64,000 nt of DNA, from assembly GCF_005771675.1 (NCBI RefSeq), contig NZ_VAJM01000006.1, forward strand, positions 1 through 64,000. Reading direction: 5' to 3'. This document shows positions 53,732-63,057 of the stretch, piece after piece. The DNA comes from Hymenobacter jeollabukensis. GTDB taxonomy: Bacteria; Bacteroidota; Bacteroidia; Cytophagales; Hymenobacteraceae. A model generated the notes under the pieces. That model saw only the letters and a list, made by a program, of their open reading frames with translations. It was not told the DNA's origin and ran no database searches. Position 1 is the stretch's first letter; each line of letters opens with the position of its first letter. Both the position numbers and the translations under genes were made by a program.

Positions 53732-54961
53732 CTAATCGATGACCGGATGGCGGTGGAATTCGCGGGTGCGGTCGAACAGGTAGCGCAGGGTCTGGTGCTC
53801 CCGCCACGGCTGCCCGCCGATGAGCTTGACCACGCTCATCATCTTGGGGTTGAAGTCGCCGATCCAGTTCATCACCGTCTGGGTGTAGGGCACGGCGCCG
53901 GGCTTTTGAATCAGCAGCGACGAGGCGTACACCATAGCCGCCTCTACTCCCTTGCGCTGGTGCTCCGGCACCACGCCGAATACCACCCCGAACAAGGTCT
54001 TGACGGTGCCGCGCAGCTGATGATACTTAAACTGAATCTTCTGCCACCAGCCCAGTTTGCCGTTAAAGAAGCGCAGGATTTCGTTGATTTCGGGCAGATT
54101 GATGTAGAAGGAAACTGGCTCCCCATCGTAGTAGCCAAACCAGATGATGCGCTCATCCAGGATGTCGAGCATGCTCTTCATCAGCTTGATGGACGCCTCG
54201 GGCGTCATCGGTTTCACGCCCTCGTGCTTCACCCAGGCTTTGTTGTAAATGATGCGGAAGTCCTCGGCGTACTTTTTCCAGTCCTTTTTGCGCATGTGGC
54301 GGAATTCGTACTTCGGGTCGTTAGCAATGCGCTCGGCCCGGATCTGCACGGACGGGTGCAGCTGCGCCGCCACGGTGCGGTAGTAGGAAACCTGCTTGTA
54401 GAACGTCTCGAACCCATACCGGCGGAAAAGCTCGACGTAGTACGGCGGGTTGTAAGCTGCTCCGTAAATGGGCGAGCCGTAGTTGTCCGTCACCACGCCC
54501 CAGAACCGGTCCCGGTCGCCGAAGTTGATGGGGCCGTCCATGCCCTCCAGCCCGCGCGCGGCCAGCCAGTCACGGGCCGCGTCGAAGAGCTGATTGGCCG
54601 CGGCCTGGTCGTCGATGCAGTCGAAGAAGCCAACACCGCCAATGCCGCGGGCAAAATCCTCCCTGGATGGCGTGGCCTCTGCTTCGGTGGACGCTGGCGG
54701 AGCGGGTTTCTCGGCGGGAAACGCCGTTTCACGGTTGAAAAACGCGGCGATACGCCCGATGGTCTGCCCCCGGTCATCGAGCAGCAGCCAGCGCGTGCAT
54801 TCCCCTTTCTGAAACAGCTTGTTTTTGGCCGGATCAAATACCGCTTCGATATCCTGATCGAGCGGGCGGATGTAATTCGGGTCGCGGGCGTACACCACGC
54901 GGGGCGGAAACTCCAGGAACTCGCGGGCCTGAGCCGGGGAATTGACTTCAACTAGCTGCAT
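53732..54961 (-). CDS. GNAT-like acyltransferase, large
   Basis: A 409-residue protein from ATG 54961, MQLVEVNSPAQAREFLEFPP. The N-terminal half handles the fold (VYARDPNYIRPLDQDIEAVF), then GGVGFFDCIDDQAAANQLFD, GPINFGDRDRFWGVVTDNYG and YGAAYNPPYYVELFRRYGFE, and the C-terminal acyltransferase-like part (YYDGEPVSFYINLPEINEIL, GVVPEHQRKGVEAAMVY). Seen as conserved hypothetical in Bacteroidota. The substrate is unknown. Confidence 0.75.
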   Translation of the reverse strand: MQLVEVNSPAQAREFLEFPPRVVYARDPNYIRPLDQDIEAVFDPAKNKLFQKGECTRWLLLDDRGQTIGRIAAFFNRETAFPAEKPAPPASTEAEATPSREDFARGIGGVGFFDCIDDQAAANQLFDAARDWLAARGLEGMDGPINFGDRDRFWGVVTDNYGSPIYGAAYNPPYYVELFRRYGFETFYKQVSYYRTVAAQLHPSVQIRAERIANDPKYEFRHMRKKDWKKYAEDFRIIYNKAWVKHEGVKPMTPEASIKLMKSMLDILDERIIWFGYYDGEPVSFYINLPEINEILRFFNGKLGWWQKIQFKYHQLRGTVKTLFGVVFGVVPEHQRKGVEAAMVYASSLLIQKPGAVPYTQTVMNWIGDFNPKMMSVVKLIGGQPWREHQTLRYLFDRTREFHRHPVID

Positions 54962-55094
54962 GCAAAGGCGCAATACGGTAGGACAACAGAGCGCGAAATA
55001 ACGCAAAAGCTATGGCTTACCGGGTTTGGTCCTGCTCTCGAACCGGATTTGAGAAATTGTGCTTACCTTGGCCGTACCAAAACTATTCTTTCGC

Positions 55095-55127
55095 GCCCCG
55101 TTGGCTTCGGCCGGCGGGGCGTTTTTG
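55095..55127 (+). terminator. Orphan terminator on the plus strand
   Basis: CGCCCCGTTGG and CGGCCGGCGGGGCG form a stem, then TTTTT. No plus-strand gene ends here. A TACCTTGG -7-like box lies 30 bp upstream (55065-55072), so a very short transcript is possible. Confidence 0.6.
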
Positions 55128-55208
55128 GTTATTGCCCCGCGCGGGAGTCCCAATCCGCCGGCCACGAAGTTTCGTTTATGCGCTATCCATTAACCACATC
55201 CGTTAACG

Positions 55209-55577
55209 ATGATACCGCTATACTCGCCGGCGGGCACGGCCGTAGCCTTTGCCGACGATGCCTGCCGCCTGGTGTACTTTCCCGATGGGCGCTTGGCCGC
55301 CTGGCTCGACGACGGCCTGCTTTACGCGCCCGGCGGCCGCTACCTGGGCTGGGTGCACCACGGCTGGATTCTTGACCGTACGGGCCGGGCCGCCTTATTT
55401 GCCGACAACGCCGCTGGCAAGCCCGCCCGCCCACCCGTGGCCACTCCTCCGCCCGCGCTCTGGCCCCGCCCGGGCCATTGCCCGCAGCGGCCCGCTACCC
55501 GCAGCACCCGCCCAGCACGCCGCCGGCGAGTGGCGGAATGGTCGAAGCACGCCGGCCAAGCTTATTTCGTTCAGTGA
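55209..55577 (+). CDS. Four-fold beta-flower domain protein
   Basis: A 122-residue protein. Four short blades repeat a pattern IPLYSPAGTAVAFADD, RLVYFPDGRLAAWLDDG, LLYAPGGRYLGWVHHGW and ILDRTGRAALFADNA, which matches my memory of a '4-fold beta flower' family. A Pro/Arg-rich tail follows, ending VAEWSKHAGQAYF. Such proteins occur in several copies in Hymenobacter; the role is unknown. Confidence 0.65.
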   Translation: MIPLYSPAGTAVAFADDACRLVYFPDGRLAAWLDDGLLYAPGGRYLGWVHHGWILDRTGRAALFADNAAGKPARPPVATPPPALWPRPGHCPQRPATRSTRPARRRRVAEWSKHAGQAYFVQ

Positions 55578-56036
55578 ACCCATGTACTGGAACCGCATAG
55601 GCCTGTCACAATTCATATAATTAACTAGTACTTCAAGCGTCATCTTTGCTTAAATATCGAGTCGAAATGGCGAATGAAACCACATAGGGCAATCATTTAC
55701 CCAATATATCTATGTCACATAACAACTAGTGTCTTCCTGTTTTACAGCACCCAAGCAGAGCTACCTTGCGCAGAAATCTTACTGCGTCTTCGATGACTTC
55801 CTGCCCGCTTCCGCTTGTTGCCCTTGCTCTGATGCTCACCGCCGTGCAGCTGCCGGCTATTGCATCCTCCTCCGAAGCGGCTGGATAGGCTACCATTCCT
55901 TTTCCCCAACAGACGGTGACGCCCGGCCACGATTCACGCGGTTGGGCGTCACCGTTTTGCTTCAGGTAAAAAGACGTCCACAGCCGAAGCCCTGGACCGC
56001 GCGGTAGTTTTTTACGAAAGAGCACGCGGTGGTACA
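55578..56036. other. Gap with decayed sequence
   Basis: Short open frames overlap in several registers. A hairpin GGTGACGCCC/GGGCGTCACC (55916-55955) with a trailing TTTT looks like a terminator. I see no intact gene; it is probably eroded DNA next to the transposase remnant. Confidence 0.55.
55914..55959 (+). terminator. Terminator-like hairpin
   Basis: ACGGTGACGCCC and GGGCGTCACCGT pair around 22 bases, then TTTTG. It is not at the end of a recognised gene. Confidence 0.55.
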
Positions 56037-56263
56037 GTGGCGGCCGACAAAGCCTACGACACCAACCTCGTGCTCGGCACATTGGCCCAGCACGAGGCCG
56101 AAGCCGTCATCCCACCCAAAGCCATTCGCCTCAACCAACGCCACTACAACGAAAACCTCTAAACCAGCCGCAACAAAGTCGAATGCTTTTCGGCCGCCGC
56201 AAAGAAGTCCGCGGTTTTGCCACACACCACGAGAAATGGCCCCCACAAGTGGCATCGACCTGA
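56037..56263 (+). pseudogene. IS5-type transposase C-terminal remnant
   Basis: In frame from 56037: VAADKAYDTNLVLGTLAQHE followed by AVIPPKAIRLNQRHYNEN, then a TAA at 56160-56162. The frame resumes with NKVECF, has a one-base loss, and continues as RRKEVRGFATHHEKWPPQVA to TGA 56261-56263. This is the typical IS5/IS1031-like DDE end (DKGYD ... IPPR ... YKxRNxVERFFGRLK ... TRYEK). Stop codon, frameshift and missing N-terminal two-thirds make it dead. Confidence 0.8.
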
Positions 56264-56276
56264 TACAAGCGGGAGC

Positions 56277-56316
56277 AAAAAACCCGCTGTAAACACATGG
56301 TTTACAGCGGGTTTTT
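56277..56316. terminator. Terminator of tRNA-Thr
   Basis: AAAAACCCGCTGTAAAC pairs with GTTTACAGCGGGTTTTT around a short ACATG loop. On the minus strand it lies 10 bp after the tRNA and ends in T residues. Confidence 0.85.
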
Positions 56317-56325
56317 ATACCTATG

Positions 56326-56398
<73 letters not shown>

Positions 56399-56841
56399 GA
56401 AATAGTGGCACAAACCTAATGCATCAGGGCCACATGCACAACCCCGGCGAGGGCATTTTCCCCGAATCCGGGCTTCATACTGGCTTCATGGATTCCGCGG
56501 CAGCTTTATGCTAAAGTCGCCGCATCACTCCGCTGTCGGGCTGATGCGGCGGCTCATCTTGCTGACAGATAGCGGTCCGGTCGTTGCGCGACCGGCTTGG
56601 CAAGGGCCCGGTTCCGGGTGTGCGCAATGAGGTTGGAACACTAGCGCACGTCGGGCCGGACACCCCAGCGCGGGGTCGGGCTGCACGGGCGTGGCGAAGG
56701 TCGTTGAGTGCCAATGACACCGTCGCAACGTCGGCAGCACGGCCCCGCGCGCTTGTCGCGGATGGCCGGATTCATTATCCCTTCACAGCGTCCGCGGGAG
56801 GTTTGCGGCGTTAATCCACGCCCTACCCTTCGCATTCCCGC
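56399..56841. other. Gap between tRNA-Thr and the STAS fragment
   Basis: GC-rich, with overlapping open frames on both strands and irregular composition. No gene recognised. Given the SulP fragment downstream, this may be eroded remains of its missing membrane part or of other DNA. Confidence 0.5.
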
Positions 56842-57324
56842 ATGGAAGTTCCCAAACCGGATGTACCCGCTGGCGGCCTGCTGGCTGGCCTGCGCAAGCA
56901 CCTCAGGTCGGACCAGCGCGCCGACCTACTGCCGGGTATCGGCGCCTGCATCGCGGCGAAGGTCGGGTTTCACCTGCTGCGGGGCCTGCCGCTGCGCAGC
57001 GTGTTCCGGGCCCGCACCGAGCGCCTGGACCTGCCCGACGGCGGCTCCCTGGTGCGGGTGCAGGACGCGGCCGTGTTCAGCAACTTCGGCAGCCTGAAGC
57101 GCCAGCTCGACAGGCTGCCCCGGGGCCGGCACGTGGTCATCGACCTCGCCGACACCCGGCTGGTGGACCACACCGCGTTGGAAAACCTGGAACGCTTCCG
57201 CGCCGCTTACGTGCGGGAGGGCGGACAGCTGGAAATAACCGGGCTGGAGCGCCACACGCCCGTATCGGGCTACCCCACGGCGGCCCGGGTGCGCGCCGAA
57301 GCCGTGAGCCTGGCCCGCGCGTAG
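56842..57324 (+). CDS. SulP transporter C-terminal fragment with STAS domain
   Basis: A 160-residue protein from ATG 56842. It matches only the end of a SulP anion transporter: DLLPGIGACIAAKVGFHLLR GLPLRS is the last membrane region and linker, and VRVQDAAVFSNFGSLKRQLD ... VVIDLADTRLVDHTALENLE ... ITGLERHTPVS is the STAS domain. The 10 or more membrane helices that should precede are absent. It may be a decayed gene that kept a start codon, or a free STAS protein. I favour remnant. Confidence 0.65.
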   Translation: MEVPKPDVPAGGLLAGLRKHLRSDQRADLLPGIGACIAAKVGFHLLRGLPLRSVFRARTERLDLPDGGSLVRVQDAAVFSNFGSLKRQLDRLPRGRHVVIDLADTRLVDHTALENLERFRAAYVREGGQLEITGLERHTPVSGYPTAARVRAEAVSLARA

Positions 57325-57483
57325 CCGACTTGCCGGGGAGGTGGAATAAGTACGGCAGAACCGCGACCAAGCGCGTTTTTCCGTGCTCATGGTTTGTTCA
57401 GGTACGCCGTACTAACTCGCAGCCCGGGCCCCGCCGGGCCTATTTGCTGGTCGGCCCAGCTATTTTCGGCCCGATGGCCGTAC

Positions 57484-57520
57484 TTGCTCATTGTTCACCG
57501 CTCACTGTTCATTCTCCCAC
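57484..57520. repeat. Orphan arm of a TGCTCATT/GTTCA word repeat
   Basis: TTGCTCATTGTTCACCGCTC ACTGTTCATTC resembles the right arm of locus L (35715-35750). It abuts the response regulator ATG at 57521. No left arm is visible. Confidence 0.55.
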
Positions 57521-58216
57521 ATGAACGTTCTCATCATTGAAGACGACAAGGCCCTGGCCCGCGAGCTGGGCTTATACCTGCACAACGAACGGTTTCACTG
57601 CGACTTTGCCCGCACTGGCCGCGAAGCCTCGGAAAAGCTGTTCGTGAACGAGTACGACTTCGTGCTGCTCGACCTGGGCCTGCCCGACCAGGACGGACTG
57701 CAGCTGCTGGCCGAGGCCCGCAAGGAGCGCAACCAGCAGGCCAGCATCATCATCCTGAGCGCCCGCGGCACGGTGGATGACCGCATCAAGGGCCTGGACC
57801 TGGGCGCCGACGACTACCTGGCCAAGCCCTACTCGCTGCTGGAGCTGGTGTCGAGGATGCAGGCCATCGTGCGGCGCAAGCACGGCGTGACCCAGGACAC
57901 GCTCTCGTTTGGGCCGTTCGTGCTCAACGTGAGCGACCGGACGCTGCGCCACGGCGAGCAGGAAGTGCCGCTGACCAAGAAGGAATTCGACCTGCTGCAC
58001 TACCTGCTGCTGCACCGCCACAAGGTGCTCACCCGCCTGCAGCTCAGCGAGCATATCTGGGGCAGCATGATCAGCGACAGCGACGATCGGGACTCCAATT
58101 TCATCGACGTGCACGTGAAGAACATCCGCAAGAAGCTGGCGCCCTACGACCCGGGCGACTGGATTGAGACGGTGCGCGGAGTGGGCTACCGCATCAAAAC
58201 CGGGCCCGACGCGTGA
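57521..58216 (+). CDS. OmpR/PhoB family response regulator
   Basis: A 231-residue protein from ATG 57521. Receiver domain with acidic pair (VLIIEDDKAL), phosphoacceptor Asp in FVLLDLGLPD (about 51), Thr/Ser SARGTVDDR and Lys in ADDYLAKPYSL (about 100). The C-terminal winged-helix (LTKKEFDLLHYLLLHRHKVL, DVHVKNIRKKLAP, ETVRGVGYRIK) binds DNA. The stop overlaps the kinase GTG by 4 bp, so this is a matched pair. Confidence 0.95.
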   Translation: MNVLIIEDDKALARELGLYLHNERFHCDFARTGREASEKLFVNEYDFVLLDLGLPDQDGLQLLAEARKERNQQASIIILSARGTVDDRIKGLDLGADDYLAKPYSLLELVSRMQAIVRRKHGVTQDTLSFGPFVLNVSDRTLRHGEQEVPLTKKEFDLLHYLLLHRHKVLTRLQLSEHIWGSMISDSDDRDSNFIDVHVKNIRKKLAPYDPGDWIETVRGVGYRIKTGPDA

Positions 58217-59553
58217 GGCTGCGGCAGAAACTGGTACTGCTCACCACCCTCTCGAAGGGCCTGATGGCCGGGGTGCTGCTGCTGGCGCTGCCCTGGGCCA
58301 TCGAGGTGTTTGCCCTGCGCCACACCGAAGCCCGCCTGCGCGGCGAGCTGGTGAAAGTGCGCCAGCGCATCGAGCGGGTGGGCGTCACCTCGTTTCTGCG
58401 GGGTCAGGAGGAGGACCAGCGCCTGCACTACGACCTGCTGGAGGACGAGTTCATCGACCTGCGCCGGGGCGGGCAGCTGCACCCGATCAGCCGTGACACC
58501 ATTGCCACCCTGCCCCGGCGGCAGCAGGGCGAGATGGTCGATTTTCGGGTGCTGCGGGCCAGTTTCGTGCACGACGGGCAGCCCTACACCCTGGAAATCG
58601 GCAAGAGTATGGAGTCGGTGGAGGACGTGTACGGGCTGCTGCGCAGCTTCGCGGCCTATGCCCTGGTGTTTGCCGTGCTCAGCACCCTGCTCATCGAGCT
58701 GGGCGTCATCAATTACCTGCTGCGGCCCGTCGACCAGATCGTGCAGCGGCTGCGGGCGGTGCAGGGGCCCACGCCCCCGCCGCTGCCCGCGCTGCAAACC
58801 AGCACCTGGGACTTCCGCTACCTCGACGACACCATCCAGCAGATGCTGCAGAAGATCCGGACGGTGTTTGAGCAGGAGCGCGAGTTCATTGCCAACGTCT
58901 CGCACGAGCTGCTGACGCCCATCAGCATCCTGCAGAACCGCTTCGAGAACATGCTGCAGGCTGAGAACCTGCCCGAGGAAGCCGAAACCCAGCTCGTCAC
59001 CTCCCAGAAAACCCTACAGCGGCTCACGGCCACGCTGCGCACCCTGCTGCTGATTTCGCGCATCGAAAACGCGCAGTTTGCCCGCCCCGACCGCGTCGAC
59101 ATCCGCGAGCTGCTGGGCGAGGTGGTGGAAGAGCTGGATTACCGCCTGCTCGACCAGCACATCACGCTCCGGCAGCAGCTGGAGGGCACGCCCACCATGG
59201 CCCCGGCCAACCGCACGCTGCTCTTCACGCTGTTCTACAACCTGCTCTCCAACGCCATCAAGTACAACCTGCCCGAGGACGGCCGCATTGCCCTCACCGG
59301 CGCCCCGCAGGCCGATGGCGCCTACATTCTGGTGATTCACAACACCGGCAAGCCCATTCCGGCCGAGCAGCTGCCCCACCTCTTCGAGCGGTTCCGCCGC
59401 TTCGACGACGGCCGGGTGGAGGGCTTCGGGCTGGGCCTGGCGGTGGTGCGCTCGGTAGCGCAGTTTCATTTCATCCGCATCACGGCCGAGTCGGACGAGC
59501 ACGGCACCTCGTTTACGCTGCGGCTGCCACCGCCGGTTTCATTGAGTGAATGA
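58213..59553 (+). CDS. Sensor histidine kinase
   Basis: A 446-residue kinase with a GTG start at 58213 overlapping the regulator's stop. Two membrane helices (about 10-30 and 148-172) frame a periplasmic sensor of about 120 residues. Then HAMP-like linker, H-box FIANVSHELLTPISILQNRF (His about 235), N-box FYNLLSNAIKYNLPE, and G-box GFGLGLAVVRS. Ligand unknown. Confidence 0.94.
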   Translation: MRLRQKLVLLTTLSKGLMAGVLLLALPWAIEVFALRHTEARLRGELVKVRQRIERVGVTSFLRGQEEDQRLHYDLLEDEFIDLRRGGQLHPISRDTIATLPRRQQGEMVDFRVLRASFVHDGQPYTLEIGKSMESVEDVYGLLRSFAAYALVFAVLSTLLIELGVINYLLRPVDQIVQRLRAVQGPTPPPLPALQTSTWDFRYLDDTIQQMLQKIRTVFEQEREFIANVSHELLTPISILQNRFENMLQAENLPEEAETQLVTSQKTLQRLTATLRTLLLISRIENAQFARPDRVDIRELLGEVVEELDYRLLDQHITLRQQLEGTPTMAPANRTLLFTLFYNLLSNAIKYNLPEDGRIALTGAPQADGAYILVIHNTGKPIPAEQLPHLFERFRRFDDGRVEGFGLGLAVVRSVAQFHFIRITAESDEHGTSFTLRLPPPVSLSE

Positions 59554-59588
59554 GCGAATCCAGAACGGCATTCAATCATTCACTCATT
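59543..59588. repeat. Hairpin repeat with GAGTGAATGAGC words, locus O
   Basis: Left arm TTGAGTGAATGAGCGAATC (from 59541) overlaps the kinase 3' end; right arm CATTCACTCATTGAC pairs with it across AGAACGGCATTCAAT. Related to locus N in the his operon. Confidence 0.65.
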
Positions 59589-59621
59589 GACAAAACGCCC
59601 CTTCGGCTGTTGTAGGCCAAC

Positions 59622-60521
59622 ATGGTGGCCCGACCGAACCCTCTCGGCCGGGCCGCCTACTTTTTTACGCTTATGCTGGCTGCTGCCCGACGTATTACTA
59701 TTCCTGCGTTGCCCGCCGTACTGCTGGCCATCATCAGCGTGCAGGGCGGCGCGGCCATTGCCAAGGGGCTGTTTCCCGTGCTCGGTCCGGCCGGCACGGC
59801 CAGCGTCCGCATCGGGTTTTCGGCGCTGATTCTGCTGCTGGCGGTGCGCCCCCGGCTGGGCCGGCTGACGGCCCCGCAGTGGCGGGCCGTGGTGCCCTAC
59901 GGACTGGCGCTGGGCAGCATGAACTTCCTGTTTTACTGCGCCCTGGACCGTATTCCGCTGGGCCTGGCCGTGACGCTGGAGTTCGTGGGCCCGCTGAGCC
60001 TGGCGCTGCTGGGCTCCCGCCGCTGGCTCGACGCCGTGTGGGCCGTGCTGGCCGCCGCCGGTATTGCCCTGATTGCGCCCTGGCAGGGCGGCGGCCTCGA
60101 TTTGCCGGGCATGGGCTTCGCGCTGGCGGCCGGCGCCTGCTGGGCCATCTACATCGTGCTGGGGCGGCGCACGGCGGCGGTGCTGCCGGGGGCCGAGGCC
60201 GTGGCCGTCGGGATGCTGTTTGCGGCCCTGCCGGTGGTGCCGTTCGGTGTGGCCAGCGAGCAGCTGCTGGGCCTCACGCCGCTGCTGTGCGGGCTGGGTG
60301 CGCTGCTGGCACTGTTTTCCAGCGTGCTGCCCTTTTCGCTGGAAATGCAGGCGCTGCGCACCATGCCCACCCGCACCTTCAGCGTGCTGATGAGCCTGGA
60401 GCCGGTGGCCGCCGCGCTGTCGGGCTGGCTGCTGCTGCACGAGCAGCTAACCGCCGGCCAGTGGCTGGCCGTGGCCCTCATCGTGGTAGCCAGCGCGGGC
60501 GCTACGCTTACGGTGAAATAG
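59622..60521 (+). CDS. EamA/RhtA-like exporter
   Basis: A 299-residue membrane protein (ATG 59622, or ATG 59673 giving 282 residues). Ten helices in two EamA repeats: LPAVLLAIISVQGGAAIAKG, LALGSMNFLFYCALDRIPLG, LEFVGPLSLALLGSRRWLDA and FSVLMSLEPVAAALSGWLLL. The LEFVGPLSLAL and SLEPVAAALSG motifs fit the RhtA threonine/homoserine exporter group. Substrate inferred only. Confidence 0.87.
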   Translation: MVARPNPLGRAAYFFTLMLAAARRITIPALPAVLLAIISVQGGAAIAKGLFPVLGPAGTASVRIGFSALILLLAVRPRLGRLTAPQWRAVVPYGLALGSMNFLFYCALDRIPLGLAVTLEFVGPLSLALLGSRRWLDAVWAVLAAAGIALIAPWQGGGLDLPGMGFALAAGACWAIYIVLGRRTAAVLPGAEAVAVGMLFAALPVVPFGVASEQLLGLTPLLCGLGALLALFSSVLPFSLEMQALRTMPTRTFSVLMSLEPVAAALSGWLLLHEQLTAGQWLAVALIVVASAGATLTVK

Positions 60522-60636
60522 TGAGGTGGTGAACTGGTGAGTTTGATGTTCGAAAATCCGGCACCGCGCAGCTGGCGCAAGTAGAACGACACTCACCACC
60601 TCACTATTTCACCATCTCACCAGTTCACCACCTCAC
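60522..60636. repeat. GTGA-type hairpin element, locus J (complete core)
   Basis: Left arm TGAGGTGGTGAACTGGTGAG, core TTTGATGTTCG ... GAACGACACTCACC, right arm of TTCACCATCT/CCAGTTCACC words to 60636. The core middle includes CCGGCACCGCGCAGCTGGCG, and locus H (reverse) has CCGGAACTGCGCATTTCGCG at the same place. It overlaps the stop codon (60633-60635) of the convergent kinase gene. Confidence 0.9.
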
Positions 60637-62441
60637 GCCACCGGGAGGGTGAAGTGGAAGGTGCTGCCGCAGCCGGGGAAGCTTTCAAGCCAGAGCCGGC
60701 CGCCCTGGGCGGCCATGAACTCGCGGCTGATGCTCAGGCCCAGGCCGGTGCTGCCGCGGCGCACTTCGCCTTCGGGGCTCTGGTGAAAGCGCTGAAAGAT
60801 TCGCTCGTGGTGCTCGGGCGCAATGCCGGGGCCGCAGTCCTGCACGCTGAGGCGCACGCGGGCATCGGCGGTCAGCTCGGCGCGGATGGTCAGCTGGGCC
60901 TCGCTGGGCGAGTAGCGGATGGCGTTGGAGAGCAGGTTGATGAGCACCCAGGTGGTTTTTTCCTCGTCGGCGCGCACCGGGGGCAGGTCGGGGGGCAGCT
61001 CCAGCCGCAGCGGCAGGCGCTTGTCGTCGAGCTGGGGGCGCACGGTGTCGACGGCGCGCTGCACCACGGCGGCCAGGCTGCTGGGGCGCAGGCTGAGCTG
61101 AATGCCGGCTCCCGCGTCGAGCCGGGCCACGGTGAGCAGCTCGCCCACCATGCGCTGCAGGCGCTGGGTTTCCTGCCCGATGCCCTGGGCCAGGCGCTGC
61201 CGCTCCTCAGCGTCGGTGCGCTCGTGCTGCAGCAGCTTCAGGCTAAGGCCGATGCTGGCCAGCGGGGTTTTCAGCTCGTGCGAGACGGTGGCGAGGAAAT
61301 TACTCTTGAGCTGGTCGAGCTTCTTGAACTCCGACACGTTGCGCAGGGCCAGCAGCTGCCCGGCCGAGCGCACGTGCTGCCCGCTCTCGTCGAAGGTGCG
61401 CAGCGCGTGGGCGCTGAGGCGGTAGTAGCTGTCGTAGCCGCTGATGCGCACGGTGATGAGCGGGGCGGCTTCCTCGTCGGTGGCGGGGCTGTTGGGTTCG
61501 TCGTCGGGGCCTTCGGGCACGAGCTGGCGGGCGGGCGTGAGCGGGCGCAGCATCTGGGCCAGCAGCTCGTGCTGGCGGGCCAGCTCGGTGGCGGGACGGC
61601 CCACCAATTCGTTGTCGGCGCGGCCGAGCAGGCGACAGATGGCGGGGTTGGCCAGCAGGATGACGCCGCGCTCATCGAGCAGCAGCAGGCCTTCGTCGAG
61701 GCTGCTCACGACGCCTTCGAGGCGGGTGCGCTCGGTCATGATTTCGGTGAGGGCGGTGCGGCGGAACTTCTGCAGCTCCAGCAGCAGGCGGTTGAAGGCC
61801 CGGCCGGCGCGGCCCAGTTCGTTGTACTCCCCGGCCGGGATGGTCGACTCGAAGTTGTTTTTGCTGGCGTGCTCCAGGGCCCGAGTCAGTTCCTCGATGG
61901 GCACGGCGGCGGCCTCGGCGGTGCCGATAATCAGCCCCAGGGTGATGACCACGGCCAGCGCCGCCAGGGCCAGCATGATGCGAAACGACTCGGCGGCGCG
62001 GCGGTCGGCCACCCGGCTCTTGTGCTCCAGCGCATCCACGTTCAGGTCGACCAAACGGTGGGCGAGGCCGCGCAGGTAGCTGCGGTAGGGCGCCAGCGCG
62101 GCGGGCACTGCGCCATTCTTCACGCGCTGCTGGTAGGCCGCCGCGGCCTGGGCCAGGCTGTCGATGACGGCCTGTTCGCCGGGCTCGGTCACGTTGGCAT
62201 TGGCGCGGCTGAGCGCCTGGCCCAGCAGCGGCAGCCCGCCGGGCGCGGCCGGCTGGGTTTCCAGCTGGTCGATGGCGCGCAGCAGCACCTGGCCCACTTC
62301 CACGGAGTAGACGTTGGTCTGGCGGATGCGGCGGGTGGTGTTGTCGAGGCGCAGCAGGGCCGTGGTGGCGTAGGCGCCCAGCACCAGCAGCAGGGCCAGT
62401 ACCACGCCGAAGCCCAGGCTTATTTTCGTGCGGATGTTCAT
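60633..62441 (-). CDS. Sensor histidine kinase with HAMP and PAS domains
   Basis: A 602-residue kinase from ATG 62441. Membrane helices about 7-28 and 168-190, a helical periplasmic sensor (TNVYSVEVGQVLLRAIDQLE), HAMP (LTRALEHASKNNFESTIPAG), a PAS domain (EGLLLLDERGVILLANPAIC) with insert, H-box FLATVSHELKTPLASIGLSL, N-box LINLLSNAIRYSPSE, DCGPGIAPEHHERIFQRFHQ and GSTGLGLSISREFMAAQGG. No regulator lies beside it, so its partner is elsewhere. The stop codon lies in repeat element J. Confidence 0.93.
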   Translation of the reverse strand: MNIRTKISLGFGVVLALLLVLGAYATTALLRLDNTTRRIRQTNVYSVEVGQVLLRAIDQLETQPAAPGGLPLLGQALSRANANVTEPGEQAVIDSLAQAAAAYQQRVKNGAVPAALAPYRSYLRGLAHRLVDLNVDALEHKSRVADRRAAESFRIMLALAALAVVITLGLIIGTAEAAAVPIEELTRALEHASKNNFESTIPAGEYNELGRAGRAFNRLLLELQKFRRTALTEIMTERTRLEGVVSSLDEGLLLLDERGVILLANPAICRLLGRADNELVGRPATELARQHELLAQMLRPLTPARQLVPEGPDDEPNSPATDEEAAPLITVRISGYDSYYRLSAHALRTFDESGQHVRSAGQLLALRNVSEFKKLDQLKSNFLATVSHELKTPLASIGLSLKLLQHERTDAEERQRLAQGIGQETQRLQRMVGELLTVARLDAGAGIQLSLRPSSLAAVVQRAVDTVRPQLDDKRLPLRLELPPDLPPVRADEEKTTWVLINLLSNAIRYSPSEAQLTIRAELTADARVRLSVQDCGPGIAPEHHERIFQRFHQSPEGEVRRGSTGLGLSISREFMAAQGGRLWLESFPGCGSTFHFTLPVA

Positions 62442-62529
62442 GGAGGAGCCACCGGGGCGGGGGAATCAGGGGGCAAGGTACCTTCAATAGCTAACTTTGA
62501 TTGTAGTATTGATCTTAACATAGACTGGC

Positions 62530-63057
62530 ATGAACCCTTTATTGGAACATATCATAAATCTTGAAGAAGATCAGAAATACCAAGAAGCTTACGAATTCTA
62601 CCGAGTTTTATATTCCGCCAACAAGCTGGACTACGATATATGGAAGAATTTTTATATATTCTTATGGCTTGCACTTGAGGAGACTCCAGAATTTTTTCAA
62701 GAAAAAATAAATTTACAAAGCCTGCTTCCGACCATGCTTACTGAGGGAAAACAGAATTTCTCGACGCTGGCAGACTTTAATTTCATTGCAGGCTATACTG
62801 TATCGATACTGCCTTATGAATTTGGTGAATTTAGTACCATGGAAGATGAAGCCACACGAATGCTACTTAAAGCATTTGAACTTGATCCGTCAAATACAAT
62901 CTACAGAATGGTTTATTTAGGCAATAATTCCAGTAAAAGCGAGGAATACCTCAAGTCGACAGCTGAGGCAGGCCCTATTGTATTGCATAAATTCGCAGGA
63001 GCAGGGATGTTGAATAAATATTTCAGACAAGTATTATTTCGCTTAAATAAAGAATAG
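62530..63057 (+). CDS. AT-rich orphan gene, helical protein
   Basis: A 175-residue protein with marked low GC against its neighbours. Sequence: MNPLLEHIINLEEDQKYQEA, YEFYRVLYSANKLDYDIWKN, LALEETPEFFQEKINLQSLL and later MLLKAFELDPSNTIYRMVYL, which looks TPR-like. No signal peptide or membrane segment. The composition and size recall immunity proteins of polymorphic toxins, but there is no toxin next to it. Probably horizontally acquired. Confidence 0.7.
   Translation: MNPLLEHIINLEEDQKYQEAYEFYRVLYSANKLDYDIWKNFYIFLWLALEETPEFFQEKINLQSLLPTMLTEGKQNFSTLADFNFIAGYTVSILPYEFGEFSTMEDEATRMLLKAFELDPSNTIYRMVYLGNNSSKSEEYLKSTAEAGPIVLHKFAGAGMLNKYFRQVLFRLNKE

Noticed and set aside
55012..55206. 64-residue open frame on the plus strand
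   Set aside because: It runs through a terminator hairpin and has random composition.
56511..56901. Open frames on both strands after tRNA-Thr
   Set aside because: Composition is irregular, no domain is recognised and frames conflict.
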